Shown piece after piece: positions 30,201 to 37,469 of a stretch of DNA of 64,000 nt. The stretch comes from Agarilytica rhodophyticola (GTDB lineage: Bacteria > Pseudomonadota > Gammaproteobacteria > Pseudomonadales > Cellvibrionaceae), in NCBI RefSeq assembly GCF_002157225.2, contig NZ_CP020038.1:2069001-2133000 (forward strand). Reading direction: 5' to 3'. The stretch's first letter is position 1, and each line of letters opens with the position of its first letter. The position numbers and the translations under genes were made by a program. The notes beneath the pieces are model-generated. The model was not told the origin of the DNA and searched no databases. It saw only the letters and a list, made by a program, of their open reading frames with translations.

Positions 30201-31630
30201 TGGATCAAAAAACCTATACCTACGACAGCAATATCAATGTTAAAAACATCCAGCACAACACCGCCGCCCATAACGGCAACTACACCTACGTATACGACGC
30301 CTTAAACCGCCTGACCTCCGCCAGCTATCCTGCGGTTGGCAATTTGCCATCACAACAAAGCTTCGCTTACGATGCCGTAGGCAACCGAGAACAAGTAGGT
30401 AACCCCGACGCCAATCACTACAACGGCAACAACCAACTAAGCTCACTAAATAACAACGCCCAAAGTTTTACCTACGACGATGCCGGCAATCTAACCGCAC
30501 GCACTTGGGCCAACGATGCCGCACAAAACCAAAGCTGGGTCTACGACCACTTTGATCGCCCCGTGCACATCACCAGTGCTAATCTAGATGCGCGCTACAG
30601 CTACACCTCCGACGGCCGCCGCCTCTCAAAAACCGTTAATGGCACCACCACCTATTACTTATGGGACGGCACACAACTTATCGCCGAATACCAAAACCTC
30701 GATAACCAATGGCAACAAACCCGCCGCTACGACTACCTACCCGACGCCACCACCCCACAACAAATGGTCGACACTACCGGCGTCTACACCATCATCAGCG
30801 ACCACCTCGACACCCCAAGCCTGATGCTTAACGATCAAAACCAAGTCGTCTGGCGCCAATACGCCACCGCCTTCGGCGAAGCCTCCATCGATGACGACGT
30901 CGACGGCGATGGCACACACGTGACCATGAACTTCCGATTCCCCGGACAATACTTTGATCAAGAGACCGGGACCCATTACAATTACTTTAGGACGTATGAC
31001 CCGAGGTTGGGGAGGTATTTGCAGAGTGATCCGCTGGGGCAAGTAGATGGGCCGAATACTTATCTTTATGCGCGCAATAATCCACTGGGGTATGCTGACC
31101 CTTATGGGCTGTTTTGCTTAGGGCCTGTAGCTATTGCAACGATATCTGGCGCAGTAGGTGGAGGGATTACAGGGCTTAGTGGAGGACTACTTGGTGCAGG
31201 GGCAGGTTTTGTTGTTGGTGGGGTTGCTGGTGGTGTAGGTGCATATATAAATTCAGGCGCGCCTTCAAGCGTGGCAACTGGTACTGTTGCTGGGGCTTTG
31301 GGTGCTGCTACTCCAAAGAGATATGGTGGTTCTGGAGCTGGCTTGCCAGGTATATTAGGTGGTGCTATCGGTGGTATGGTCGGGGCTGGCTTTGCATCTG
31401 GAAATGGCGTATCACCCAATGCTGCTGGTGGATTAATAGGCGGCTTTACAGGAGCTGCTTTTGCTAGAGTATTGGGTGCCGGTGGTAGTCAACGCTTTTT
31501 GTCTACATTAGGGAAGGCTAGTGTATTGGGTGCGCTAGGTGGTCTTGTTCAAGATGCTCTTCATTTCACATTAACTAATACATTGGGCTGTAATAATCAT
31601 GGTTCATGTCAAAGACCTTCGTTACCTTAA
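27239..31630 (+). CDS. Full-length Rhs/YD-repeat protein with signal peptide and glycine-rich tip
   Basis: 1463 aa from ATG 27239, which has a strong AGGAAAAGGAAAG upstream; an ATG at 27182 has no ribosome site. Residues 1-41 form a long signal peptide ending STWVLA. Residues about 88-220 match the DUF6531 start of Rhs proteins (VNLGYEIYQTTDLVLNGVYP, then ISRRYNS). About 390-1090 are YD repeats (TYDALNRL, YDARDRI, YDRLGRA). About 1200-1290 is the conserved Rhs core end (FRFPGQYFDQETGTHYNYFR, then NPLGYADPYGL), the DPxGL self-cleavage motif. The last 172 residues are a Gly/Ala-rich hydrophobic tip ending in two Cys. A Sec signal on an Rhs protein without PAAR/VgrG parts argues against ordinary type VI delivery. 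This is the head of the tip array downstream. Confidence 0.9.
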   Translation: MPTNSTLPVDNKIIGKSIGRRFGVSWLFMTINLLLSTWVLADGLGQTQQNPNNPNGPQNPAQCNASGNGGAGGGASAGPSACSQCKKPVSVNLGYEIYQTTDLVLNGVYPITISRRYNSIATYDSPLGYGWAFDHSRRLYEYPDNSIVIRFRCGARDKFVYTGDAYTASNIGMRGRLQEQSDGSYIYQYIDGTRDYFSSEGLLTAAEDIYGHRLEYLYSSDKQALVGTSPYAIDPNKPAVIARTFQLQRIQERLVDGSLTGNFVNFSYSPTTGRVTQLTTSDGRTIHYEHDVVAIENEEDLTLGNLVRVRGLENLVHTYAYNDPLDPHNITSFQEGEGTEPYINVYDSDDRVISQTHGDSYTEFSYVVDYLETHLIDRIGFDELGEAVTATTKFRFTEAGYTHEIENALGELMRNTFDSRNLITRVEYFSVADTQGRRQLIKARNYSYNIDQRLQSESTVLKNGEIITRQLTYDHGWIASESLVSSAAPTQVFRTEYIFNYTGGIPRTIKEIRRYSTDNDAIVTQLKYNARNQLTQVVFANSEAYEYVYDQNSLYPTQTYWRDSSGQIVPTQRAHYTYDAQGNIASVRDARGHTTQLTYDSADRLLSLTNPLNEITRLSYDSQKLLGIEHGRIETTDVTHSGRRIHLAYDNKNRVERIEQEGDNNARLLLQQYTYGLRNEIVQSTATSGVVSQYTYDALNRLSTMTEAGVLVQKLSYDQASRVASHEDSLGRIVRYEYDARDRIIGIYDQGLNPASHTQIAYNALDQISAITDPLGNRTQYTYDRLGRASGVIHPMLQQESYRYDDRDRLVEHIGFRGQRSLYRYHPWGGLEEADLFASSSATAAERQQHWRYDLQGNVTEHIDTAVAPTALESYSFDALNRLASTTAHYIPGDDKVVSMTYDRFGNISEKRLIDASRPDIVHSFGYDQYNRLDNATLAGRSFHMGYNPNNQMDNLSYPSNSQLTMAYNPRGLLEQLRVDQGIANNLVDQKTYTYDSNINVKNIQHNTAAHNGNYTYVYDALNRLTSASYPAVGNLPSQQSFAYDAVGNREQVGNPDANHYNGNNQLSSLNNNAQSFTYDDAGNLTARTWANDAAQNQSWVYDHFDRPVHITSANLDARYSYTSDGRRLSKTVNGTTTYYLWDGTQLIAEYQNLDNQWQQTRRYDYLPDATTPQQMVDTTGVYTIISDHLDTPSLMLNDQNQVVWRQYATAFGEASIDDDVDGDGTHVTMNFRFPGQYFDQETGTHYNYFRTYDPRLGRYLQSDPLGQVDGPNTYLYARNNPLGYADPYGLFCLGPVAIATISGAVGGGITGLSGGLLGAGAGFVVGGVAGGVGAYINSGAPSSVATGTVAGALGAATPKRYGGSGAGLPGILGGAIGGMVGAGFASGNGVSPNAAGGLIGGFTGAAFARVLGAGGSQRFLSTLGKASVLGALGGLVQDALHFTLTNTLGCNNHGSCQRPSLP

Positions 31631-31656
31631 GTGCTATGTTATTATTTAAATATTTA

Positions 31657-31854
31657 ATGAAAAAAAAAACTATCGCTGTGCTCTGCTTGATCTTATCTGT
31701 TGGAAATGCTGTTTTATCTGCTATTTTGATGGATATGTTTTGGGGGACGGCGAGTGCGGCTCCAGAGTGGGTTAAATATTTTGTTATTATTTATATCGTA
31801 GTGCCAATGGCATATTCATATAAACTAATAATTGAAGGTTTTGGCAAAAAATAA
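31657..31854 (+). CDS. Small two-helix membrane protein, family A copy 1 (probable immunity)
   Basis: 65 aa from ATG 31657; two earlier in-frame ATGs overlap the Rhs end, but the paralogues align from this Met. Two membrane helices flank a short loop with the conserved pattern ILMD(M/I/V)(F/I)(W/F)G then P.W, and the C-terminus ends in FGKK or a close variant. Paralogues are at 41596, 43421 and 47487. Sitting directly behind the Rhs tip, it fits an inner-membrane immunity protein for a membrane-active tip (inference). Confidence 0.7.
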   Translation: MKKKTIAVLCLILSVGNAVLSAILMDMFWGTASAAPEWVKYFVIIYIVVPMAYSYKLIIEGFGKK

Positions 31855-31876
31855 TTAACAAAATACTTTGGTAAAT

Positions 31877-31903
31877 AAGTGGCTCGCTTTGCGAGCCACT
31901 TTT
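31877..31903 (+). terminator. Rho-independent terminator after the Rhs operon
   Basis: AAGTGGCTCGC, loop TTT, GCGAGCCACTT, followed by more T residues: an 11-bp perfect GC-rich stem. It follows the first immunity-like gene and would end the giant operon there, leaving the orphan array outside it. The core GCTCGC/GCGAGC recurs as the hairpin inside R1. Confidence 0.85.
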
Positions 31904-31912
31904 CGTTGTCCC

Positions 31913-32183
31913 TTAGTTTTTCTGGTGCCCTTTTGCCTGTTGCAATACGTTGGCTTGCTGCGCTGTCCAATGGTTGATATGCCGTATCTCTTCCATCGCC
32001 GCTTGGCTGGTCCCCTCCACCCATTCATGGAGCAAGTAGATGCCTAAATGCCATGGGTGGTGGGCATCGGGTAAGGGTGTTTCACTGTGCGCCATTACTG
32101 TTCGTGTGGCATCGTTTAAAAAATGGTAACAGGCCAAGACTTTGTGCATGTCTTGCTCAATCGTGGCGAGTTTAAGTTCTAAT
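31913..32183 (-). pseudogene. 5'-truncated gene fragment on the minus strand
   Basis: The minus frame stays open from about 32183, where it is cut by a duplicated cassette segment, to a stop at 31913. It has a GC content and protein-like composition unlike the surrounding AT-rich DNA (for example HHPWHLGIYLLHEWVEGTSQ). An internal Met at 32149 gives 78 aa. I do not recognise the family. It is probably the tail of a gene cut when the segment starting at about 32184 was inserted. Confidence 0.5.
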
Positions 32184-32288
32184 TTTGCTCAGCCTGGAAC
32201 GCAATCCACAAGTGTGACAACTCAGCAATTTATTCAGGGTTTTACGGGTGCTGGATTATCGACAATGACTACTAATAACCTGAGATAA
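32184..32288 (+). pseudogene. C-terminal fragment of an Rhs tip (same as tip 4)
   Basis: The last 34 codons of a tip end at TAA 32286-32288. The fragment matches 36793-36897 almost exactly. Here the codon after QQFI is CAG (32235-32237) and the frame runs 17 codons further, to the end ...NNLR. In the other copy the same codon is TAG. This copy therefore shows the original end of tip 4. The upstream part of the tip is missing. Confidence 0.75.
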
Positions 32289-32293
32289 ACTAT

Positions 32294-32509
32294 ATGTTTT
32301 GGAATGTTTTTTTTTCGATAATCCTTTTATGGTTAACGTATTTTATTTTAAGCTCTATTAAGAGTGGAAGAATAGAGTCATATTATGGTGAGGCTATGTC
32401 CCCTACTTTTGAAGATGAGCCAGTAGGTTTCGTAATAATGATTCTTGTGTACATGGCATTCTGGATTTGGATAGCTTACTTACTCTATAACAGGTGGCCG
32501 TTTTTTTAA
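32294..32509 (+). CDS. Small membrane protein, family B copy 1 (probable immunity)
   Basis: 71 aa with two membrane helices (FFSIILLWLTYFILSSI and VIMILVYMAFWIWIAYLLY) around a short acidic segment (SPTFEDEP). It is nearly identical to the protein at 36903-37118 (differences at only a few positions, such as R/K, V/I and M/V). It starts 5 bp after the tip fragment, the same spacing as in the other copy, so tip 4 and this gene are a fixed pair. The two copies lie in a duplicated segment of about 420 bp (32185-32606 and 36794-37215). Confidence 0.7.
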   Translation: MFWNVFFSIILLWLTYFILSSIKSGRIESYYGEAMSPTFEDEPVGFVIMILVYMAFWIWIAYLLYNRWPFF

Positions 32510-32549
32510 ATAAGTCTGTCAGTGTTAACGGCCATTTCTAGTTTGTTAT

Positions 32550-33230
32550 TTGCAGAGTGATCCGATTGGGTTGTTAGGTGGAGTAAATACGTATGCTTAT
32601 ATTGGTGGTAATCCATTAAAACTTATTGATCCTTGCGGGTTGAAATTTTGTCTTCCTGGCTGGGCGATTGCTGGTATATCTGGTGCAATTGGTGGAGCTG
32701 TCTCGGGAGCTATAAATGGTCTTGCTCTAGCTACAGTTTCTGGTGCATTTGCACCAGGGGTTTTTGCAGCATCGGTATTAACTGGTATGGCTGTTGGTAC
32801 AACTCTTTCTGTTGTTGGATATATTGGAGTGAGTACATTACCTGGTCCGGCTGGCCAAGCACTGGGAAGTGTTGGCCAAGCAGCAGTTGGTGCGGCTCAT
32901 ACAGGTATTGGGGGTTGGGTTGGGAATGGAGCAACAGCAGTAGTTTCTATGACAACCCAGTCTGCAATTACATCAAGTTCGTCAGGTAATCAATCTATAT
33001 CTAATGCATCTAATGTATTTATAGGTGCTATTGGGGGATGGGTAACAGAGGCTAGTAATGTGGTTGCTGCTTCAATTACAAAACAGGCTATATCATCTTC
33101 TGCAAGAAGTTCTCTGATGTCTGGAGGACTATGGGGCGGTTTAACTGGCGGGATTGTCGGTGGATTTTCTGCTGGTATTTTGTCTGGCATACAATGTAAC
33201 TCTCAACCGCAAAATTGCTCTGTACCATAA
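32550..33230 (+). CDS. Orphan Rhs tip 2 with only the last bit of core
   Basis: 226 aa counted from a TTG with no ribosome site; the frame begins in the Rhs core phrase [11 protein letters not shown], so this is a displaced 3' end rather than a full gene. The junction reads [11 protein letters not shown], with Cys instead of Tyr in the DPYGL motif. The tip is Gly/Ala-rich with repeated GG(A/V)xxG steps and ends [13 protein letters not shown]. Tip 5 (37959-39059) starts with the same KFCLPGW phrase and has a similar two-Cys end, so they are one tip family. Probably silent unless recombined onto the full-length gene. Confidence 0.65.
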   Translation: MQSDPIGLLGGVNTYAYIGGNPLKLIDPCGLKFCLPGWAIAGISGAIGGAVSGAINGLALATVSGAFAPGVFAASVLTGMAVGTTLSVVGYIGVSTLPGPAGQALGSVGQAAVGAAHTGIGGWVGNGATAVVSMTTQSAITSSSSGNQSISNASNVFIGAIGGWVTEASNVVAASITKQAISSSARSSLMSGGLWGGLTGGIVGGFSAGILSGIQCNSQPQNCSVP

Positions 33231-33267
33231 TGCTTTTCTGCCACATTTTATTAATTCTGAGGTAGTT

Positions 33268-33552
33268 GTGACAAATAATAGTTCGATAATAAAAACTAAA
33301 ATTGCGAGAAAGACAATTTTATCAAGTATAAAGATGATTCTTCTTTGTTTGGTTTATGCGATGTTGGCCGGTCCAATAGCTAATTATTCTGAACAAATCG
33401 GTGGTAATACCAAATTTTTTGCCGTTATTATATTAACTATTTTGTTTTTCAGCGGAATTATCTATGTCTGTGTTGATGTTTATAAGGAGTTAATTCTTAT
33501 TGTTAATATTAAAAAAGAAGAATCAATAAAAGTTGAAAATGAAGAGCATTGA
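33268..33552 (+). CDS. Small membrane protein, family E copy 1 (probable immunity for tip 2)
   Basis: 94 aa from GTG 33268, with TGAGG five bases upstream; the longer open frame from 33154 overlaps the tip and lacks a ribosome site. Two membrane helices (MILLCLVYAMLAGPIA and FFAVIILTILFFSGIIYV) are separated by NYSEQIGG. The protein after tip 5 (39049-39315) has the same layout with NFSTQFGF in the loop. The related tips 2 and 5 are thus followed by related membrane proteins, which supports toxin-immunity pairing. Confidence 0.65.
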   Translation: MTNNSSIIKTKIARKTILSSIKMILLCLVYAMLAGPIANYSEQIGGNTKFFAVIILTILFFSGIIYVCVDVYKELILIVNIKKEESIKVENEEH

Positions 33553-33562
33553 AAAGTAAGGT

Positions 33563-33600
33563 AAGAATTTGATAGGTAGCATTATTTTGTTTTCCAGAAA
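33563..33600 (+). pseudogene. Short fragment of a family D immunity-like gene
   Basis: The phrase around GATAGGTAGC.TTATTTTG nearly repeats a stretch at about 45083-45120, inside the family D gene at 44850. Here it has no surrounding frame. It marks the former presence of such a cassette between tip 2 and tip 3. Confidence 0.5.
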
Positions 33601-33663
33601 AATAGCAGAAAAATAGGGTCATCCATTAGGCTTTGAGTCAATAAAAACAAACAAAAAATTGAA

Positions 33664-33848
33664 AATAAACAAGACACCTATGATATAAAAACTATCAAGG
33701 TGTCTTATTCGTAATTCACGCTCTGACTTGATTAGTTTTGCAAAAACTAATTTATCAATAAATATCAGTGAATTTGCTAAATTCTAAGCACGGCAAATTC
33801 TCTCTATTCTTGCGAACGAGAGGAAGGGGTATTACTTTTAACGGTTTC
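33664..33848 (+). repeat. Repeat R2, copy 1
   Basis: This unit of about 185 bp begins ATAAACAAGACACC. It contains a hairpin with arms AAGACACCT and AGGTGTCTT, a middle GAATTTGCTAAATTC, and a second small hairpin CTCTC...GAGAG followed by GGAAGG. Further copies are at 33849, 37470 and 37652, with short left-end pieces at 37216 and 37339. Always starting with the same left end suggests a small mobile or recombining unit. Confidence 0.75.
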
Positions 33849-34015
33849 AATAAACAAGATACCTATGATATAAAAACTATCAAGGTGTCTTATCCGTAAT
33901 TCACGCTCTGACTTGATTAGTTTTGCAAAAACTGATTTATCAATAAATATCAGTGAATTTGCTAAATTCTAAGCACGGCAAACTCTCTCTATTCTGGCGA
34001 ACGAGAGGAAGGAGT
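33849..34015 (+). repeat. Repeat R2, copy 2, fused to tip 3
   Basis: It follows copy 1 in tandem. Its right end (GAGAGGAAGGAGT) runs directly into ATG 34016. Where other copies continue with TATTACTTTTAA, this one is joined to Rhs core sequence, giving a strong Shine-Dalgarno and start codon. Confidence 0.75.
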
Positions 34016-34735
34016 ATGAACGATAGTGATGGCACACACGTGACCATGAACTTCCGATTCCCAGGACAATACTTTGATCAAGAGATCGGGACCCATTACA
34101 ATTACTTTAGGACGTATGACCCGAGGTTGGGGAGGTATTTGCAGAGTGATCCGATTGGGTTGAATGGGGGGATTAATACGTATGGGTATGCGTATCAGAA
34201 TCCGATTCGGTTTACTGATCCTATGGAGGAGGTTCCCCTCATTGCATTTTGGCTTCTCGATACAATTAGTGGTGCAATTAATGGTTATATGGGAGGCATG
34301 GCCCAGTGCCAAACAGGCCTGCAGTTAGCCGCATCAGTAATTGCCGGTGCAGCTATTGGAGGAATCATTGGAACATTAACGCCGTTTATTCCAGGTCAAA
34401 GCTTTTTAGGGCCAGCTCTTACAAATATGTTAACTGGAGGTATTGTGGGATTAGCTAGTAATATTGTAGGTCAATCATTGGCTATAAAATTAAGCCAAGG
34501 AAGAGCCAACAACTTCAGCCCAGCTTCTGCGATAACCTCCATGGTGGTTGGGGGAATTGCCCCCCTTGCATCAGGTAGAGTTGTTGCGAATAGCCGGTAT
34601 CTAAGAAATGCATCTCCTCGTGCACAGCAAGCATTTGGTTTGGGCTCATCATCTGCAGCCTCAGGAGTAGCTGATCCGTTGAGAACTAAGGCTGCTCAAG
34701 GAACCATTGGATCTGGTGGTTGCGGATGCCCATGA
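34016..34735 (+). CDS. Orphan Rhs tip 3, started from repeat R2
   Basis: 239 aa from ATG 34016 with AGGAAGGAG immediately upstream, the best translation start of any orphan tip. The first 12 codons or so lead into the core (NFRFPGQYFDQEIGTHYNYF, then YLQSDPIGL). The junction reads NPIRFTDPMEEV, so the DPxGL self-cleavage motif is lost; one missing T relative to GATCCTTATGG would explain it. The tip is Gly/Ala/Ile-rich, with helices such as LAASVIAGAAIGGIIGTL, and ends SGGCGCP. Its stop overlaps the next start (ATGA), so the immunity-like gene is translationally coupled. Confidence 0.7.
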   Translation: MNDSDGTHVTMNFRFPGQYFDQEIGTHYNYFRTYDPRLGRYLQSDPIGLNGGINTYGYAYQNPIRFTDPMEEVPLIAFWLLDTISGAINGYMGGMAQCQTGLQLAASVIAGAAIGGIIGTLTPFIPGQSFLGPALTNMLTGGIVGLASNIVGQSLAIKLSQGRANNFSPASAITSMVVGGIAPLASGRVVANSRYLRNASPRAQQAFGLGSSSAASGVADPLRTKAAQGTIGSGGCGCP

Positions 34736-35352
34736 TATTTTATTTTAGTTTATTCGTAATATTCGTTGCGTTTTTTTTTATACGCTATTTTTCTTCCCGT
34801 ATTCGTGAAAATATGCTTAGCCTAAAGCTTAGTAGTGGAATTTGGGGAAATATAAAGGTTGAGGAAATCGATGAGAATAATACTGGATTTGACCTATTCT
34901 TATCGAGTAACAAGAAATTTTTTATTAGTAATAAAATAATTGAGCTAGGTAGAATTTTTCATTTAGTAAGTAAGTTAAGCTCTGATTATGCTTATTTCTC
35001 CTTGATTGAGGATATAGGAACCGGGGGCAATGAGGTATCATTTTTGTTTAAAGAGTCTTTTAATATAAGTGATAGTTTGGTTGTCAGTTCATTACCTGAT
35101 AGGTTTTCTAAAAGTCAAATGTTATCGGATCTTCCTAACGGTTACGGTGCGTATGTAGGCTGTGTTTCTGATCCTCGGTTGACATATAATCTATATTCTT
35201 TTATCGATAATATTAGGCCTAGATACTTTGAAATTCAGAAAGGAGATAGTCTTGTGGTTTTTTCTCTTAGTGAAACTGAAAAAGATAATACAGAATATAT
35301 ATTAGGGTTATACAAAACGACTCATGAATTTATTCATAAATTAACAAGATAA
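34732..35352 (+). CDS. Membrane-anchored protein, family C copy 1 (probable immunity for tip 3)
   Basis: 206 aa from ATG 34732 (ATGA overlap); an ATG two codons earlier is possible. One N-terminal membrane helix (FYFSLFVIFVAFFFIRYF) is followed by a soluble domain of about 180 residues, with a conserved C-terminal phrase RYFEIQKGDSLVVFSLSE. Related genes at 40857 and 42234 share this plan and end (YFEIQKDKLLIVYSFS; VEFQARGDSFLFARF). Each follows a CGC-ended tip or tip remnant. The soluble part should face the cytoplasm or periplasm from one anchor; topology is not determined. Confidence 0.7.
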   Translation: MIFYFSLFVIFVAFFFIRYFSSRIRENMLSLKLSSGIWGNIKVEEIDENNTGFDLFLSSNKKFFISNKIIELGRIFHLVSKLSSDYAYFSLIEDIGTGGNEVSFLFKESFNISDSLVVSSLPDRFSKSQMLSDLPNGYGAYVGCVSDPRLTYNLYSFIDNIRPRYFEIQKGDSLVVFSLSETEKDNTEYILGLYKTTHEFIHKLTR

Positions 35353-35372
35353 TAATTTAGCTATTTTTAAAG

Positions 35373-35545
35373 AAAAAATAGGGTTAGGTCTTGTCTTTTT
35401 CCCTCTGAGTTTATGTTTATAAATTAAAGAATTTTAGGCTTTAATATTCTTTGGTTGAGTAGCTCGCATAGCGAGCTATTATTAATTTTCAAGCTGATTT
35501 TTTCGTTGATATTTTCCGTATTAAACTAAACATCTATCTTAAACA
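35373..35545 (+). repeat. Repeat R1, copy 1
   Basis: It begins AAAAAATAGGGTTAGGTC and contains the hairpin TAGCTCGC-ATA-GCGAGCTA (35460-35478), terminator-like in position. It ends in AT-rich sequence and is followed directly by Rhs core sequence starting at the equivalent of 30461. Its head (GGGTCAGGTC, then TTGTCTTTTGCCC in other copies) equals the IS1111 target. R1 copies stand before every core-carrying orphan tip from 35.6 kb on. Confidence 0.8.
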
Positions 35546-35610
35546 CAAAGTTTTACCTACGACGATGCCGGTAATTTAACTGCGCGCACTTGGGCCAACG
35601 ATGCCGCACA
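35546..35610 (+). pseudogene. 65-bp fragment of the Rhs core
   Basis: Nearly identical to 30461-30525 of the full-length Rhs gene (TTTTACCTACGACGATGCCG and onward). It is cut on the right by R1 copy 2. It preserves the stretch missing from the other R1-core junctions and so shows the ancestral arrangement. Confidence 0.85.
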
Positions 35611-35613
35611 TGT

Positions 35614-35780
35614 AAAAAATAGGGTCAGGCCTTGTCTTTTGCCCTCTGAGTTTATGTTTATAAATTAAAGAATTTTAGGCTTTAATATTCTTTGGTTAAA
35701 TAGCTCGCATAGCGAGCTATTATTAGTTTTCAAGCTGATTTTTTCCGTATTAAACGAAATATCTATTTTAAATTCAATAG
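35614..35780 (+). repeat. Repeat R1, copy 2
   Basis: Same unit as copy 1, with the hairpin near 35701-35719. On its right it joins the core as CTTTACCTACGAC followed by CACTTTGATCG. This hybrid of two YD repeats (30469-30478 and 30541-30550 of the full gene) fused at the shared CTACGAC. Copies 3 and 4 have the same hybrid junction. Confidence 0.8.
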
Positions 35781-35808
35781 CTTTACCTACGACCACTTTG
35801 ATCGCCCC

Positions 35809-36846
35809 GTGCACATCACCAGTGCTAATCTAGATGCGCGCTACAGCTACACCTCCGACGGCCGCCGCCTCTCAAAAACCGTTAATGGCACCACTACCTA
35901 TTATTTATGGGACGGCACACAACTTATCGCCGAATACCAAAACCTCAACAACCAATGGCAACAAACCCGCCGCTACGACTACCTACCCGACGCCACCACC
36001 CCACAACAAATGGTCGACACCACCGGCGTCTACACCATTATTAGCGACCACCTCGACACCCCAAGCCTGATGCTTAACGATCAAAACCAAGTCGTCTGGC
36101 GCCAACACGCCACCGCCTTCGGCGAAGCCTCCATCGATGACGACGTCGACGGTGACGGCACACACGTGACCATGAACTTCCGATTCCCCGGACAATACTT
36201 TGATCAAGAGACCGGGACCCATTACAATTACTTTAGGACGTATGACCCGAGGTTGGGGAGGTATTTGCAGAGTGATCCGATTGGACTCCAAGGTGGCATA
36301 AATACTTATGCTTATGTTGGTGGAAATCCCCTTAAATATAGTGACCCTTATGGCTTGTGGGCACATATTGGTATTGGCGCAGGCGCAGGTGCGATTGTCA
36401 ATGGTGGCGCTTATATTCTTACTACCAATAATTTCACGTGGTCAGGGCTTGGAAGGCAAGTCGTAATTGGGGCTGGAGTGGGAGCAGCTACTGCAGCGAT
36501 ACCTTGGGCAACTGGTGCTCATGTTTTAAATTTTGGTAGTAAAGCAGGAAATACACTTGCCGGTCTTGGTGGAGCCGCAGCGGCAGGTACAGTTGGAAGT
36601 GTGATAGATCAAACGCTTCAATGCCAACCTATTAATTACAATCAAGCATTAGTTGCTGGAGCTACAAATGCAGCGGGGTTTGGTATTGGAACAGCTCTAG
36701 CTGCACCAGCCAAAGGATTAGCAACTATTAAAACTCCGCCACAACCCGGCGTACTCTGGGTTTCGCCTTTTTCAGGAAAACAATTCAATTTATTTGCTCA
36801 GCCTGGAACGCAATCCACAAGTGTGACAACTCAGCAATTTATTTAG
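35809..36846 (+). CDS. Orphan Rhs tip 4 with core, prematurely stopped
   Basis: 345 aa counted from GTG 35809 without ribosome site. About 160 residues of Rhs core, nearly identical at DNA level to 30564-31030, end in NPLKYSDPYGL. The tip is Gly/Ala-rich (WAHIGIGAGAGAIVNGGAYI, then GLGGAAAAGTVGSVID) and its second half is more soluble. The stop TAG at 36844-36846 replaces CAG of the duplicate at 32235, removing 17 residues. Probably a silent donor. The family B membrane gene follows. Confidence 0.75.
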   Translation: MHITSANLDARYSYTSDGRRLSKTVNGTTTYYLWDGTQLIAEYQNLNNQWQQTRRYDYLPDATTPQQMVDTTGVYTIISDHLDTPSLMLNDQNQVVWRQHATAFGEASIDDDVDGDGTHVTMNFRFPGQYFDQETGTHYNYFRTYDPRLGRYLQSDPIGLQGGINTYAYVGGNPLKYSDPYGLWAHIGIGAGAGAIVNGGAYILTTNNFTWSGLGRQVVIGAGVGAATAAIPWATGAHVLNFGSKAGNTLAGLGGAAAAGTVGSVIDQTLQCQPINYNQALVAGATNAAGFGIGTALAAPAKGLATIKTPPQPGVLWVSPFSGKQFNLFAQPGTQSTSVTTQQFI

Positions 36847-36902
36847 GATTTTACGGGTGCTGGATTATCGACAATGACTACTAATAACCTGAGATAAACT
36901 AT

Positions 36903-37118
36903 ATGTTTTGGAATGTTTTTTTTTCGATAATCCTTTTATGGTTAACGTATTTTATTTTAAGCTCTATTAAGAGTGGAAAAATAGAGTCATATTATGGTGA
37001 GGCTATGTCCCCTACTTTTGAAGATGAGCCAATAGGTTTCGTAATAATGATTCTTGTCTATGTGGCATTCTGGATTTGGATAGCTTACTTGCTTTATAAC
37101 CGGTGGCCGTTTTTTTGA
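36903..37118 (+). CDS. Small membrane protein, family B copy 2 (probable immunity for tip 4)
   Basis: 71 aa, two membrane helices around SPTFEDEP, almost identical to 32294-32509. It follows the tip 4 reading frame as in the other copy. Between them the original end of the tip (17 codons) is untranslated because of the TAG. Confidence 0.7.
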   Translation: MFWNVFFSIILLWLTYFILSSIKSGKIESYYGEAMSPTFEDEPIGFVIMILVYVAFWIWIAYLLYNRWPFF

Positions 37119-37215
37119 ATAAGTCTGTCAATGTTAACGGCCATTTCTAGTTTGTTATTTGCAGAGTGATCCGATTGGGTTGTTAGGCGGAGTAAATACG
37201 TATGCTTATGTTGGT
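37119..37215 (+). pseudogene. Rhs core-end remnant ([11 protein letters not shown]...)
   Basis: This repeats 32510-32606, including the phrase CAGAGTGATCCGATTGGG and TATGCTTATGTTGG. It is cut after TTGGT by a short R2 left end. It is the right edge of the duplicated segment of about 420 bp. Confidence 0.75.
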
Positions 37216-37245
37216 TAAATAAACAAGACACCCACGATATATAGT

Positions 37246-37338
37246 GCCAACAACCTGCTGGATCAAAAAACCTATACCTACGATAGCAATATCAATGTTA
37301 AAAACATCCAGCACAACACCGCCGCCCATAACGGCAAC
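37246..37338 (+). pseudogene. Rhs core fragment between partial R2 ends
   Basis: About 93 bp nearly identical to 30188-30280 of the full Rhs gene (GCCAACAACCTG, then GTTAAAAACATCCAGCAC). Both sides are flanked by short R2 left ends (AATAAACAAGACACC), at 37217-37240 and 37339-37360. Confidence 0.8.
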
Positions 37339-37380
37339 AAATAAACAAGACACCTACGCAATAAAAAATAGGATCAGGTC

Positions 37381-37467
37381 TACTGAGATGACTCGCCTCC
37401 CCACCTGATTTAGGATGGTAGGTGACAAAACCAACAGAGGCGAATCATCATGACCATTAAAGTACTT
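37381..37467 (+). mobile_element. Truncated left end of the IS1111-type element
   Basis: Identical to 6126-6212: left end TACTGAG, the 12-bp inverted repeat, the leader and the first six codons of the transposase. It then breaks into R2 copy 3. The left flank (AGGATCAGGTC) is again the R1-type target. A second insertion of the same element occurred here and was later deleted, or copied in part. Confidence 0.9.
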
Positions 37468-37469
37468 CG

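Noticed and set aside
27239-31630. Rhs protein as a type VI or Tc-toxin component
   Set aside because: It has a Sec signal peptide, no PAAR or VgrG partner, and no TcA/TcB genes nearby, so these standard systems are not supported.
35809-36070. Alternative-frame ORFs over the Rhs core (78-127 aa, both strands)
   Set aside because: They repeat at every core copy because the core DNA is repeated; they are shadows of the YD-repeat frame.
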